Shown here: piece after piece, positions 1-5,569 of the stretch
Layout: each line of letters opens with the position of its first letter
Numbering within the stretch: the first letter of the stretch is position 1
Source: Acidobacteriaceae bacterium
Lineage (GTDB): Bacteria; Acidobacteriota; Terriglobia; Terriglobales; SbA1
Reading direction: 5' to 3'
DNA length: 5,569 nt
Assembly (NCBI GenBank): GCA_019237515.1
Contig: JAFAGX010000452.1
Location: 1-5,569, forward strand
The notes under the pieces: model-generated
Databases searched by the model: none
Told to the model about the DNA's origin: nothing
The model's input: the letters and a program-made list of their open reading frames with translations, nothing else
Program-made: the position numbers and the translations under genes

Positions 1-525
1 CGAGAGACGCACCACCGGAACTTTGTCACCAGGGAATTGATAGCTCTTGAGCAGCTCGCGGACTTCAAGCTCGACCAGATCGAGCAGTTCGGGATCATCG
101 ACCGCATCGCACTTATTTAATGCCACCACGATGTAGGGCACACCCACCTGGCGCGCCAAAAGTACGTGCTCGCGCGTCTGCGGCATCGGACCATCGGTTG
201 CTGCCACCACCAGGATTGCGCCATCCATCTGCGCCGCGCCGGTAATCATGTTCTTGATGTAGTCAGCGTGGCCGGGGCAATCGACGTGCGCATAGTGCCG
301 CTTGTCGGTCTCGTACTCGACGTGCGCGGTCGCGATGGTGATGCCGCGTGCTTTCTCTTCCGGCGCGTTATCAATCGAATCAAACGAGCGGAACACGATC
401 TTCGGGTTATGCTTCTGCAGAACCTTGGTGATGGCCGCCGTCAACGTGGTCTTGCCATGGTCAATGTGACCGATGGTGCCTACGTTCACGTGCGGCTTAT
501 TGCGTTCAAATTTCTCTTTCGCCAT
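1..525 (-). CDS. tuf: Elongation factor Tu, N-terminal part (runs off the left edge)
   Basis: EF-Tu is the GTPase that delivers aminoacyl-tRNA to the ribosomal A site. The visible 175 codons cover most of the GTP-binding domain of a protein usually near 395 residues; domains 2 and 3 lie outside the window. Seen in order: P-loop GHIDHGKTT (residues 19-27), switch I RGIT (60-63), switch II DCPGH (82-86) and the guanine-specificity motif NKCD (137-140). The start begins [20 protein letters not shown], the standard EF-Tu N terminus, and has a strong Shine-Dalgarno GGAG five bases upstream (531-534 on the minus strand). It is the last visible gene of a tRNA-tRNA-tRNA-tRNA-orf-tuf series on the same strand, 42 bases after the unknown 113-residue gene, with a GC hairpin in the gap. 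No key residue is missing. Identification is certain; whether the genome has a second tuf copy cannot be seen. Confidence 0.98.
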   Translation of the reverse strand, partial: MAKEKFERNKPHVNVGTIGHIDHGKTTLTAAITKVLQKHNPKIVFRSFDSIDNAPEEKARGITIATAHVEYETDKRHYAHVDCPGHADYIKNMITGAAQMDGAILVVAATDGPMPQTREHVLLARQVGVPYIVVALNKCDAVDDPELLDLVELEVRELLKSYQFPGDKVPVVRLS

Positions 526-526
526 T

Positions 527-534
527 TCCTCTCC
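527..534 (-). promoter_or_regulatory. Ribosome binding site of tuf
   Basis: On the minus strand GGAGAGGA precedes the tuf ATG, with the GGAG core five bases from the start codon. This is the best Shine-Dalgarno match seen in the window, as expected for a very highly expressed protein. It begins about six bases after the GC hairpin at 541-560, so that hairpin would stand immediately 5' of the ribosome binding site in the mRNA. Confidence 0.75.
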
Positions 535-540
535 GTGTAG

Positions 541-560
541 CGCGGGCGCCCTCGCCCGCG
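541..560 (-). promoter_or_regulatory. GC-rich perfect hairpin in the tuf leader
   Basis: Two 8-base arms, CGCGGGCG (541-548) and CGCCCGCG (553-560), are perfect reverse complements around a 4-base loop, which reads AGGG on the minus strand. The hairpin lies between the stop codon of the 113-residue gene and the tuf ribosome binding site. No T run follows on either strand, so it does not look like an intrinsic terminator. A processing or mRNA-stabilising stem that separates tuf message from the upstream tRNA precursor, or a partial attenuator, are possible roles, but these are inferences. The structure itself is directly visible. Confidence 0.6.
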
Positions 561-567
561 GCCTCAT

Positions 568-909
568 CTAGTAATACTGATAAATCTTGTGAAACTTCGT
601 TCGCAGCTTCGGATCCACTTCTTCAACGCGGAACAGGTAGAACTCGCGAATCTGCGCTCGATCGGAAACCGTCAGCAAGTCGTAAAGTCCTTGGGCCGCT
701 TTTCCGGCTGTCATCTTCTGGCCGACTCTTTCCAGAATGCCACCGGCAACAATCGCATCCCAGTCCCGCACTCGCAGATTTCGTTTGCGCAGCTCTTTGA
801 GAAATCGTTCAACCGTTCCGGGCTGAAACACCTGATCAACGGTGTTCTTCAGTTCCTCGAACTCGGCTTCTTTCTCGACCTTAATGGTAGCTTGCTCGAA
901 ACCCACCAT
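568..909 (-). CDS. Conserved-looking hypothetical protein between tRNA-Gly and tuf (113 aa)
   Basis: I do not recognise this family. The product is a small, highly charged, probably mostly helical and cytoplasmic protein. There is no signal peptide, membrane segment or cysteine. A Glu/Lys-rich N-terminal helix (residues 10-25) is followed by a basic stretch VERFLKELRKRNLRVRDW (33-50), a Gly/Ala segment (55-72) and an aromatic tail ending KIYQYY. The ATG at 907-909 is chosen because AGGA lies just before it, although the spacing is short. An in-frame TTG at 919-921 would add four residues, and a GTG at 904-906 is also possible. The gene lies 16 bases after the CCA end of tRNA-Gly and 42 bases before tuf, so it must share their transcript. 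That placement suggests a role linked to translation or RNA, but this is only inference. Coding is supported by the long open frame and by the operon fit. Confidence 0.72.
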   Translation of the reverse strand: MVGFEQATIKVEKEAEFEELKNTVDQVFQPGTVERFLKELRKRNLRVRDWDAIVAGGILERVGQKMTAGKAAQGLYDLLTVSDRAQIREFYLFRVEEVDPKLRTKFHKIYQYY

Positions 910-925
910 GTCCTGTCTCAAAATC

Positions 926-1000
926 TGGAGCGGGAGACGGGAATCGAACCCGCGACCAACAGCTTGGAAGGCTGTGACTCTACCACTGAGTTACTCCCGC
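926..1000 (-). tRNA. trnG: tRNA-Gly(TCC)
   Basis: A complete 75-base cloverleaf including an encoded CCA. The acceptor stem GCGGGAG pairs with CTCCCGC, the anticodon loop is CTTCCAA with anticodon TCC, and the T loop is TTCGAAT. It reads glycine codon GGA (GGG by wobble). It is the fourth tRNA of the series and lies directly before the 113-residue gene. In E. coli the tRNA-Gly of the tufB operon (glyT) has the same anticodon but comes before, not after, the GGT threonine tRNA. Its 3' flank (CCAGATTTTG) resembles those of both threonine tRNAs. Confidence 0.97.
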
Positions 1001-1009
1001 CTTTAAACC

Positions 1010-1044
1010 AGCTGTCAGCTCTCAGCTGTCAGCCCTCAGCCCAA
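1010..1044. repeat. Heptamer tandem repeat, five units, inside the tRNA spacer
   Basis: Five consecutive 7-base units can be read on the plus strand: AGCTGTC, AGCTCTC, AGCTGTC, AGCCCTC and AGCCCAA, the last one degenerate. They fill nearly the whole 47-base spacer between tRNA-Thr(GGT) and tRNA-Gly(TCC), and the last unit merges with the 3' flank of tRNA-Thr. The array would be transcribed in the tRNA precursor and removed by processing. A related six-unit array with the same period lies at 3160-3201. The period and units are seen directly; the view that this is a dispersed intergenic repeat class typical of acidobacterial genomes is recollection and inference. Confidence 0.8.
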
Positions 1045-1047
1045 ATC

Positions 1048-1113
<66 letters not shown>

Positions 1114-1123
<10 letters not shown>

Positions 1124-1305
1124 TCATTGCTTGATTCACTGCCCTTGTCGGAGTGCATGAAATCCTTGCGGCGCACCCAAGTCTTAACTGCAAACATCGC
1201 CAATATGGCCAGCGTCACCAGGCGAATTCGCGAATCACTCAGTGTCGTCCACGACAATACGCCCAATACGATGTACGCGAGCATTCCGAACAATAAACGG
1301 TTCAC
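1114..1305 (-). CDS. Possible small two-helix membrane protein (63 aa) in the tRNA operon
   Basis: I do not recognise this product. It starts at a GTG (1303-1305) and encodes two hydrophobic stretches, residues 4-22 and 28-44, joined by a short polar turn (SDSRIR). A basic patch VRRKD and a polar, acidic tail follow. The pattern fits a small inner-membrane hairpin protein. Codon third positions are mostly G or C, as in neighbouring genes, which favours real coding. Against it: no clear Shine-Dalgarno precedes the GTG, and the TAG stop (1114-1116) lies inside tRNA-Thr(GGT), overlapping its first ten bases. The reading frame stays open for twelve codons upstream of the GTG, so an unusual start further up is possible. 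It would be co-transcribed with the tRNAs, and tRNA 5' processing would cut off the end of its message. Confidence 0.4.
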
Positions 1306-1400
1306 TACTGCAATCCAACGGGCGCCCGAGTTCCCTCAGTTCGTTCGGGATTTCGGCTGCGGGCTCCCGCTATGCTCGCGCCCGCAAAGCGCCTCAACAC

Positions 1401-1489
1401 TGGTGCACAGGGGAGGATTCGAACCTCCGTACCTCGCTAGGAGGAACAGATTTACAGTCTGTCGGCTTTAACCACTCACCCACCTGTGC
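1401..1489 (-). tRNA. trnY: tRNA-Tyr(GTA)
   Basis: A complete 89-base class II tRNA with the long variable arm expected for bacterial tRNA-Tyr and an encoded CCA. The acceptor GCACAGG pairs with CCTGTGC, the anticodon stem ACAGA/TCTGT encloses loop CTGTAAA (anticodon GTA), the variable arm pairs around CCTC/GAGG, and the T loop is TTCGAAT. It reads UAU and UAC. It is second in the series, as tyrU is in E. coli. The 217 bases separating it from tRNA-Thr(TGT) and the part of the next spacer at 1306-1400 show no convincing gene or RNA. Its 3' flank lacks the CCAGATTT sequence shared by the other three tRNAs. Confidence 0.97.
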
Positions 1490-1706
1490 GAAAAATGCCG
1501 ATTTTTCCAATTTTCGGTTCACGCGGCTGTCCGGTTACCACGCCAGGGCTTGCGCATGCAGAGATAGTGCAGCAGAATAAAAGGCCGAGCGCACGAAATT
1601 TCTCGTACGCTAACACCAGGAAAAAGTTCCTAATGGAGTGCCGATGGAAAATTCTGTACCGCAGCGCCGCGCCAATCTCTTTGCATCCGGAATGAGTTTG
1701 CAAATC

Positions 1707-1782
1707 TGGAGCTGGCGAAGGGATTTGAACCCCTGACCCTCTGATTACAAATCAGATGCTCTACCAACTGAGCTACGCCAGC
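1707..1782 (-). tRNA. trnT: tRNA-Thr(TGT)
   Basis: A complete 76-base cloverleaf with encoded CCA. The acceptor GCTGGCG pairs with CGCCAGC, the anticodon stem TCTGA/TCAGA encloses loop TTTGTAA (anticodon TGT), and the T loop is TTCAAAT. It reads threonine codon ACA and, by wobble, other ACN codons. It is the first gene of the minus-strand tRNA-tuf operon and corresponds to E. coli thrU, which also leads that operon. Translated open frames through it give the well-known spurious AQLVEHL-type peptide and are not genes. Confidence 0.97.
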
Positions 1783-1845
1783 AAGAGGGACACACACTCT
1801 TTCGGAGCATGTTCCTCCCTTTGATCCCTTCTCATGTCCGGGACA

Positions 1846-1851
1846 ACTATA
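1846..1851 (-). promoter_or_regulatory. Candidate -10 element for the tRNA-tuf operon
   Basis: TATAGT on the minus strand matches the sigma-70-type -10 consensus in five of six positions and lies about 64 bases before tRNA-Thr(TGT). The -35 region is poor: TTGCCG is only 13 bases upstream, and at 17 bases there is only TGAATT. Bases just after it form GTCC-C-GGAC, a small palindrome near the expected start point. The operon must begin in 1783-2004, so some promoter is here, but this exact site is uncertain. Confidence 0.3.
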
Positions 1852-1917
1852 GAAGGTACCACAACGGCAATTCACGTGCAACGAATGAGGAACCACCTAC
1901 ACACGTCGTCGATCCGC

Positions 1918-1941
1918 AGCACCTATAGTCCGATGGGTGCT
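1918..1941 (+). promoter_or_regulatory. Inverted repeat in the divergent intergenic region
   Basis: AGCACC (1918-1923) and GGTGCT (1936-1941) are perfect 6-base arms around a 12-base loop. They lie midway between the candidate tRNA-operon promoter and the start of the 349-residue gene. It could be an operator for either divergent unit, or chance. The rest of 1783-2004 shows no gene and no clear plus-strand promoter; TATCAT at 1941-1946 is the best -10-like hexamer but lacks a partner. Confidence 0.25.
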
Positions 1942-2004
1942 ATCATTTTCCGTTCTTAAGCTCGGCGTCGCAAGACAGTTCGAGCCTCTTTAGCACAGCA
2001 CTCA

Positions 2005-3054
2005 ATGCGACTACGACGCAGCCTTCCCATCATTGTAGCTGTCGTGTTGGTCGCGGCTGCGGTCGTGCTCGTGGTATTCCTTAGGAAGCATGCTCCGCCA
2101 GAACCAGCCCGTCTCCTGCCCGGGGCGGAGGGATTCGCTTACGTAAATCTGCAGTGGATGCGGCGCGCTAACCTGCTAGGGGAGCTGCCGCCGGTCCCCC
2201 ACGATCCCGAGTACGAGCAGTTTATACAGAGTACGGGATTCCAATTCGAGCGAGATCTGGATGAGGCGGCGTTCGCCGTCCATTATCCAAATCCAACTTC
2301 AGTCTCGCAGCCGAGGTTTTCGGAGATTTTTGTCGGGAAGATCGAGGCAGAGCGCCTGCGCGGATATTTGTCCAAGCTGGCCAGTTCGACGGAGAATTAT
2401 CGCTCGGTCGAGGTGTACAACGTTCCGGTCGAAGGCCACACCTTACGGGTCACCATTCTTGGGGTTGATACAGTGGCCGCTTCAAACGTTGATGACCCGC
2501 AAGTGATCCGGGGAATCATCAACCGGTCTCGCAAACTTGCTTCTCCGTTTGCCGGTCCTGCACTGCTTCGGCAGTATTACAAACATGTTCCATTGTTAAG
2601 TGAGACATGGGGGATCTTTAGAGTTGAGCCTCAGGCAGGTTTGCATGTGGCGAGTTGGGCTTTCATATTTGAGAAACCGGCCGTCGTGGTTGCATCGGTC
2701 CGCTACCTACGGGCTCTCAATCTCAAGGCCGTAGGGTTTATGGGCAGTGACGAGGAGGCAAAGAAGGCTGCCGAGCGCTTCGCGACTTTCTTTGAGCTCT
2801 TCCATGCGGCTGAGGTTTCGACATCTGCTCAAGTTCCTGACCCGGATGTTAAAGCCCTGTTGGACAGCCTTAAAATCGAACAGCAGAAGGAACGGGTTGT
2901 AATGACCGCGATGGTACCGATCGGCTTTCTTCGCAAGGCTTTGGCGGAAGCTCCTTTGGCGGTAGCTCCGGAGGCGCCTAAACAAATAGTGCCAGACACT
3001 GGGCCTCAGCCAAACGAAACAGACCGAGACAAGAAAACAAACACGTCACGTTGA
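2005..3054 (+). CDS. Membrane-anchored extracytoplasmic hypothetical protein (349 aa)
   Basis: I do not recognise a named family. Residues 2-5 are basic (RLRR), and residues 7-26 form one Ile/Val/Leu/Ala-rich membrane segment without a lipobox, giving an N-in, C-out anchor. The remaining roughly 320 residues should lie outside the cytoplasmic membrane and contain no cysteine. Visible blocks are LLPGAEGFAYVNLQWMRR (37-54), an EYEQFIQSTGFQFERDLD segment (69-86), a probable alpha/beta region to about 310, and a Pro-rich, charged, disordered tail (315-349). The LPG...AYVNL opening recalls DUF3352-like bacterial proteins, but that link is weak. The ATG start is taken because it gives the canonical basic-then-hydrophobic N terminus, although no good Shine-Dalgarno precedes it. 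It stands alone, divergent from the tRNA operon and 159 bases before ccdA, so it is probably not part of the redox operon. Confidence 0.85.
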   Translation: MRLRRSLPIIVAVVLVAAAVVLVVFLRKHAPPEPARLLPGAEGFAYVNLQWMRRANLLGELPPVPHDPEYEQFIQSTGFQFERDLDEAAFAVHYPNPTSVSQPRFSEIFVGKIEAERLRGYLSKLASSTENYRSVEVYNVPVEGHTLRVTILGVDTVAASNVDDPQVIRGIINRSRKLASPFAGPALLRQYYKHVPLLSETWGIFRVEPQAGLHVASWAFIFEKPAVVVASVRYLRALNLKAVGFMGSDEEAKKAAERFATFFELFHAAEVSTSAQVPDPDVKALLDSLKIEQQKERVVMTAMVPIGFLRKALAEAPLAVAPEAPKQIVPDTGPQPNETDRDKKTNTSR

Positions 3055-3159
3055 ATTGCGGCGAGAAGCCAAGAATCGCAAAGCCGTCGCTGACTGGAAT
3101 TGCAACTTTTTGCTGGACCTTGCGTCGAATCAGGTACAAAGGGTGGCTTGTTCCAAGCG

Positions 3160-3201
3160 AGTTAGCAGTTCGCAGTTGTCGGTTCGCAGTTCTCAGTAGG
3201 T
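3160..3201. repeat. Heptamer tandem repeat, six units, directly upstream of ccdA
   Basis: Six 7-base units can be read on the plus strand: AGTTAGC, AGTTCGC, AGTTGTC, GGTTCGC, AGTTCTC and AGTAGGT. The array ends 12 bases before the ccdA ATG and runs into TAGAAT (3201-3206), a -10-like hexamer; a poor -35-like TTGTCG (3176-3181) lies inside the array. It has the same period and AG(C/T)T core as the array at 1010-1044, but T instead of C at position 3. It occupies the region where the promoter and ribosome binding site of the redox operon should be. Whether it affects expression is unknown. Confidence 0.8.
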
Positions 3202-3213
3202 AGAATATTTTCA

Positions 3214-3936
3214 ATGAATAGTCTTCCGCTTCCGATCGCGGCCTTTGTCGCGGGCCTGTTTTCGTTTCTGTCGCCTTGCGTTCTACCACTTGTGCCGGGA
3301 TACGTCTCGCTTATTTCGGGCGTTGGAGTGGAAGAACTCAAGTCCCAAGAGTCGCAGCTACTGCGCAAGATGATGCTGAACTCGGTGTGCTTTATTTTGG
3401 GATTCAGCGTCGTTTTCATTACACTGGGCGCAATCTCGACCGAAGTGGGACAGTTGCTGGCGCGCTACAAATCAACGCTGGCGCAGGTTGCAGGTATTGT
3501 CATCATTCTTTTCGGTTTGCACCTGACGGGACTTTTCCGCGTCAACGCCCTCTACGCTGACAAGCGGCTTCACAATGTGAAAGGCGGAAGCAGTGCGGGC
3601 GGTGCATTCCTGATCGGATTCGCGTTTGCCTTCGGCTGGACACCATGCGTGGGACCAATTCTCGCCGTCATTCTTGGCTTCGCGGCGGCGCAAGATTCAG
3701 TTTTTAAGGGCATAATTTTGCTTGCGGTGTATTCGCTTGGATTGGCGGTTCCGTTCTTGATCACAGCGTTCGCGCTAGAACGCTTTTTGAAGTTCTACGG
3801 CCGATTCAGGTCCTTTATGCACGCAGTGGAAGTGGGCAGCGGAGCTTTGTTGATCGCGCTCGGCGTATTGCTGGTTTTCGGCCGATTTACCCTGATTTCG
3901 AATTACTTGTCATTCTTGAATCGTTTTGCGCTGTGA
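3214..3936 (+). CDS. ccdA: CcdA / DsbD-beta type transmembrane thiol-disulfide transporter
   Basis: CcdA-family proteins pass electrons from cytoplasmic thioredoxin across the membrane to extracytoplasmic thiol-disulfide proteins. This 240-residue product has the usual length and about six membrane helices: roughly 7-30, 54-78, 86-107, 127-158, 164-188 and 205-226. The two signature half-sites are present: SPCVLPLVPGY with Cys22 in helix 1 and GWTPCVGPIL with Cys145 in helix 4, equivalent to the redox pair of DsbD-beta. Cys59 is extra and not part of the pair. The ATG is the first start giving a full helix 1, but no strong Shine-Dalgarno is seen; AGTAGG about 13 bases upstream belongs to the repeat array. 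It leads a three-gene operon, with its stop codon next to the ribosome binding site of the thioredoxin gene, so translation is probably coupled. In other bacteria it serves cytochrome c maturation or general disulfide reduction. Confidence 0.95.
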   Translation: MNSLPLPIAAFVAGLFSFLSPCVLPLVPGYVSLISGVGVEELKSQESQLLRKMMLNSVCFILGFSVVFITLGAISTEVGQLLARYKSTLAQVAGIVIILFGLHLTGLFRVNALYADKRLHNVKGGSSAGGAFLIGFAFAFGWTPCVGPILAVILGFAAAQDSVFKGIILLAVYSLGLAVPFLITAFALERFLKFYGRFRSFMHAVEVGSGALLIALGVLLVFGRFTLISNYLSFLNRFAL

Positions 3937-3942
3937 AGGGAG
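3937..3942 (+). promoter_or_regulatory. Ribosome binding site that decides the thioredoxin start
   Basis: AGGGAG-type Shine-Dalgarno sequence (AAGGGAG counting base 3936) abuts the ccdA TGA stop and lies five bases before TTG 3948-3950. It cannot serve the in-frame GTG at 3933-3935, which it follows, and nothing similar precedes that GTG. This favours the TTG start and makes translational coupling with ccdA likely. Confidence 0.6.
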
Positions 3943-3947
3943 CTTTC

Positions 3948-4496
3948 TTGAAACGTGATCCAATCATTATTTTTTTTGTCGCGGGAGTGATCGCGTTGAT
4001 GCTGGTGATCGGGTTGAAACTATCACGGCACCCGCGGCAATCCGCGTCGACCCAAATGAAGGGTGACGTGGCGCCGGATTTCACGTTGCAGTCGCTCGAT
4101 GACAAGACGGTGCATCTGTCGGATTACCGGGGCAAGGCTGTTCTGCTGAATTTCTGGGCAACCTGGTGTGCGCCGTGCAAGATTGAAATGCCGTGGTTCG
4201 TGGAATTGCAAAAACAATACGGGCCTGAGGGATTCCAGATTGTCGGGGTCGCCATGGATGACGCCAGCCCAAAGGAAATTGCTTCATTTGCCAAAGAGAT
4301 GGGTGTGAATTATCCGGTACTTATCGGTAAAGAAGTGGTTGGCGATGCCTATGGCGGTGTGCAGTTCTTGCCGGAAAGTTTTTATATCGACCGCAATGGC
4401 AAAGTTCTGGATAAGGCGTTTGGGCTGAAAGGCCGAGGCGAGATTGAGGACAATATAAAGAAGATCATCGCTTCGGCAGCGGTGGCGCAGAAATAG
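3948..4496 (+). CDS. Membrane-anchored TlpA/ResA-type thiol-disulfide oxidoreductase
   Basis: This 182-residue protein has an N-terminal anchor (residues 5-23, after MKRD) and a thioredoxin fold placed outside the membrane. Seen: APDFTLQSLDDKTVHLSDYRGK (42-63, its first half is the AhpC/TlpA-type entry motif), active site FWATWCAPC with Cys74 and Cys77, Glu80 three residues on, and the cis-proline loop FLPES with Pro142. B. subtilis ResA has its cysteines and functional glutamate at the same spacing, so a reducing role, receiving electrons from CcdA and passing them to apocytochrome c or other targets, is likely. The TTG start is chosen for its well-placed Shine-Dalgarno; a GTG at 3933 would add five residues and overlap ccdA by four bases. 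It corresponds to the gamma module of DsbD but is tethered by its own helix. Alternatives are a CcmG-like or generic TlpA role, so no firm gene symbol is given. Confidence 0.93.
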   Translation: MKRDPIIIFFVAGVIALMLVIGLKLSRHPRQSASTQMKGDVAPDFTLQSLDDKTVHLSDYRGKAVLLNFWATWCAPCKIEMPWFVELQKQYGPEGFQIVGVAMDDASPKEIASFAKEMGVNYPVLIGKEVVGDAYGGVQFLPESFYIDRNGKVLDKAFGLKGRGEIEDNIKKIIASAAVAQK

Positions 4497-4521
4497 AATG
4501 CATTAAGGAAACGAGCTGATT

Positions 4522-5055
4522 GTGAGAGTTGCAGCAAATATCGGGTTGTTTTTGAGCCTCACGGCATCGATGCTGGCCCAGGAGTCGTTTGGGAAGAAAG
4601 CTCCTTCGGTGACGATCTCCACTGTGCCGCTCACGATTGTGACCCGCGGCAAAGCGAATACCGTGGATCTGCAATTTCACGTCGCGCCGGGTTTTCACAT
4701 TAATTCCAACAAGCCTACTGCAGAGTATCTGATCCCCACGACTCTCAAACTGGATGTGCCGACAGATATCGCGGCCGGTACGACATATCCGCCGGGCGAG
4801 GAGATGAGCTTCGCATTCGCTCCGAACGAGAAATTGAGCGTCTACAGCGGAGACTTCACGCTAGCCGTGAGCGTGAGGCCATTGAACAGCGTGCTTCCGC
4901 AGAAATATGAGTTTCACGGCAATTTGCGATATCAGGCCTGTGACAATGCCGCGTGCTACCCACCGAAGAGTTTGCCGGTAAAGTTTGAAGTGAGTGTCGT
5001 AAAAGGAAAGCCGCAGAAGGTCAAAAAGAACCCGCCACAGAGCCCAAGGGGCTAA
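4522..5055 (+). CDS. Secreted DsbD N-terminal (alpha) domain-like protein
   Basis: This 177-residue protein resembles only the N-terminal immunoglobulin-like domain of DsbD, which hands electrons to DsbC, DsbG and CcmG in E. coli. Seen: a signal-peptide-like N terminus (hydrophobic 7-19, possible cleavage after Ala19), GFHINSNKP (57-65), YPPGEE (89-94) and YQACDNAACYPP (138-149) with the only two cysteines, Cys140 and Cys145. E. coli DsbD has the like YQGC...CYPP element with one more residue between the cysteines. Phe99 may match the E. coli cap-loop phenylalanine, but the alignment there is loose. There are no transmembrane helices after the signal and no thioredoxin domain, and the Lys/Pro-rich tail (162-177) ends soon after. 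The GTG start has AAGGA twelve bases upstream, which is a long spacing. It follows the TlpA-like gene by 25 bases and completes a split DsbD set. Confidence 0.85.
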   Translation: MRVAANIGLFLSLTASMLAQESFGKKAPSVTISTVPLTIVTRGKANTVDLQFHVAPGFHINSNKPTAEYLIPTTLKLDVPTDIAAGTTYPPGEEMSFAFAPNEKLSVYSGDFTLAVSVRPLNSVLPQKYEFHGNLRYQACDNAACYPPKSLPVKFEVSVVKGKPQKVKKNPPQSPRG

Positions 5056-5096
5056 TCGCTTCAGAGTTGCCGGACAGGCTTTCCGCCCTACTTAGT

Positions 5097-5569
<473 letters not shown>

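Noticed and set aside
166..540. Plus-strand open frame of 124 codons
   Set aside because: It is antisense to tuf, whose frame is unmistakable, and its translation resembles no protein.
541..560. Intrinsic terminator before tuf
   Set aside because: The stem is strong, but no T run follows on either strand, and a terminator here would cut tuf off from its operon.
1476..1703. Minus-strand open frame of 75 codons in the Thr-Tyr spacer
   Set aside because: It overlaps the 5' end of tRNA-Tyr, has no ribosome binding site or recognisable domain, and its composition looks random.
1630..1896. Minus-strand open frame containing AGVAQLVEHL
   Set aside because: This is the standard false protein produced by translating through a tRNA-Thr gene (here 1707-1782).
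2978..3419. Minus-strand open frames across the ccdA upstream region
   Set aside because: Their LRTANRQLRTAN-like repeats simply translate the heptamer array, and the rest is antisense to ccdA and to the end of the 349-residue gene.
5056..5096. Bidirectional terminator between the convergent genes
   Set aside because: No stem with a following T run could be found in these 41 bases.

Overview
The window looks like chromosomal DNA from a moderately GC-rich bacterium. It is most probably an Acidobacteriota member. That placement is an inference from the 7-bp tandem repeats between genes (AGCTGTC-type and AGTTCGC-type), the style of the hypothetical proteins, and a freestanding CcdA/TlpA/DsbD-N gene set. 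No 16S or other decisive marker is present. No mobile element, CRISPR array or phage gene was seen.

Left part, minus strand (read right to left from about 1850): a translation operon. It runs tRNA-Thr(TGT), tRNA-Tyr(GTA), tRNA-Thr(GGT), tRNA-Gly(TCC), a 113-residue protein of unknown function, and tuf (EF-Tu), which leaves the window at base 1. This is the same set as the E. coli thrU-tyrU-glyT-thrT-tufB operon, but the Gly and second Thr tRNAs are exchanged and a protein gene sits between the last tRNA and tuf. A possible two-helix membrane peptide lies in the Tyr-Thr spacer. The Thr(GGT)-Gly spacer is built almost wholly of 7-bp repeats. A perfect GC-rich hairpin stands just before the tuf ribosome binding site.

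Middle, plus strand: after a divergent intergenic region (1783-2004) comes a membrane-anchored extracytoplasmic protein of 349 residues that I do not recognise. A 159-bp gap follows, holding a second 7-bp repeat array.

Right part, plus strand: a compact three-gene redox operon of ccdA (six-helix thiol transporter), a membrane-anchored TlpA/ResA-type thioredoxin, and a secreted DsbD-alpha-like domain. Together these are the three modules of DsbD (beta, gamma, alpha) encoded as separate proteins in the order beta-gamma-alpha. The likely job is to carry reducing power from cytoplasmic thioredoxin across the membrane to extracytoplasmic thiols, such as apocytochrome c or misoxidised proteins. A convergent minus-strand gene at the right edge is the C-terminal part of an acyl-CoA carboxylase carboxyltransferase subunit.

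The most interesting points are the split DsbD operon, the rearranged tRNA-tuf operon with its inserted gene, and the two heptamer arrays, one inside a tRNA operon and one abutting the ccdA start.
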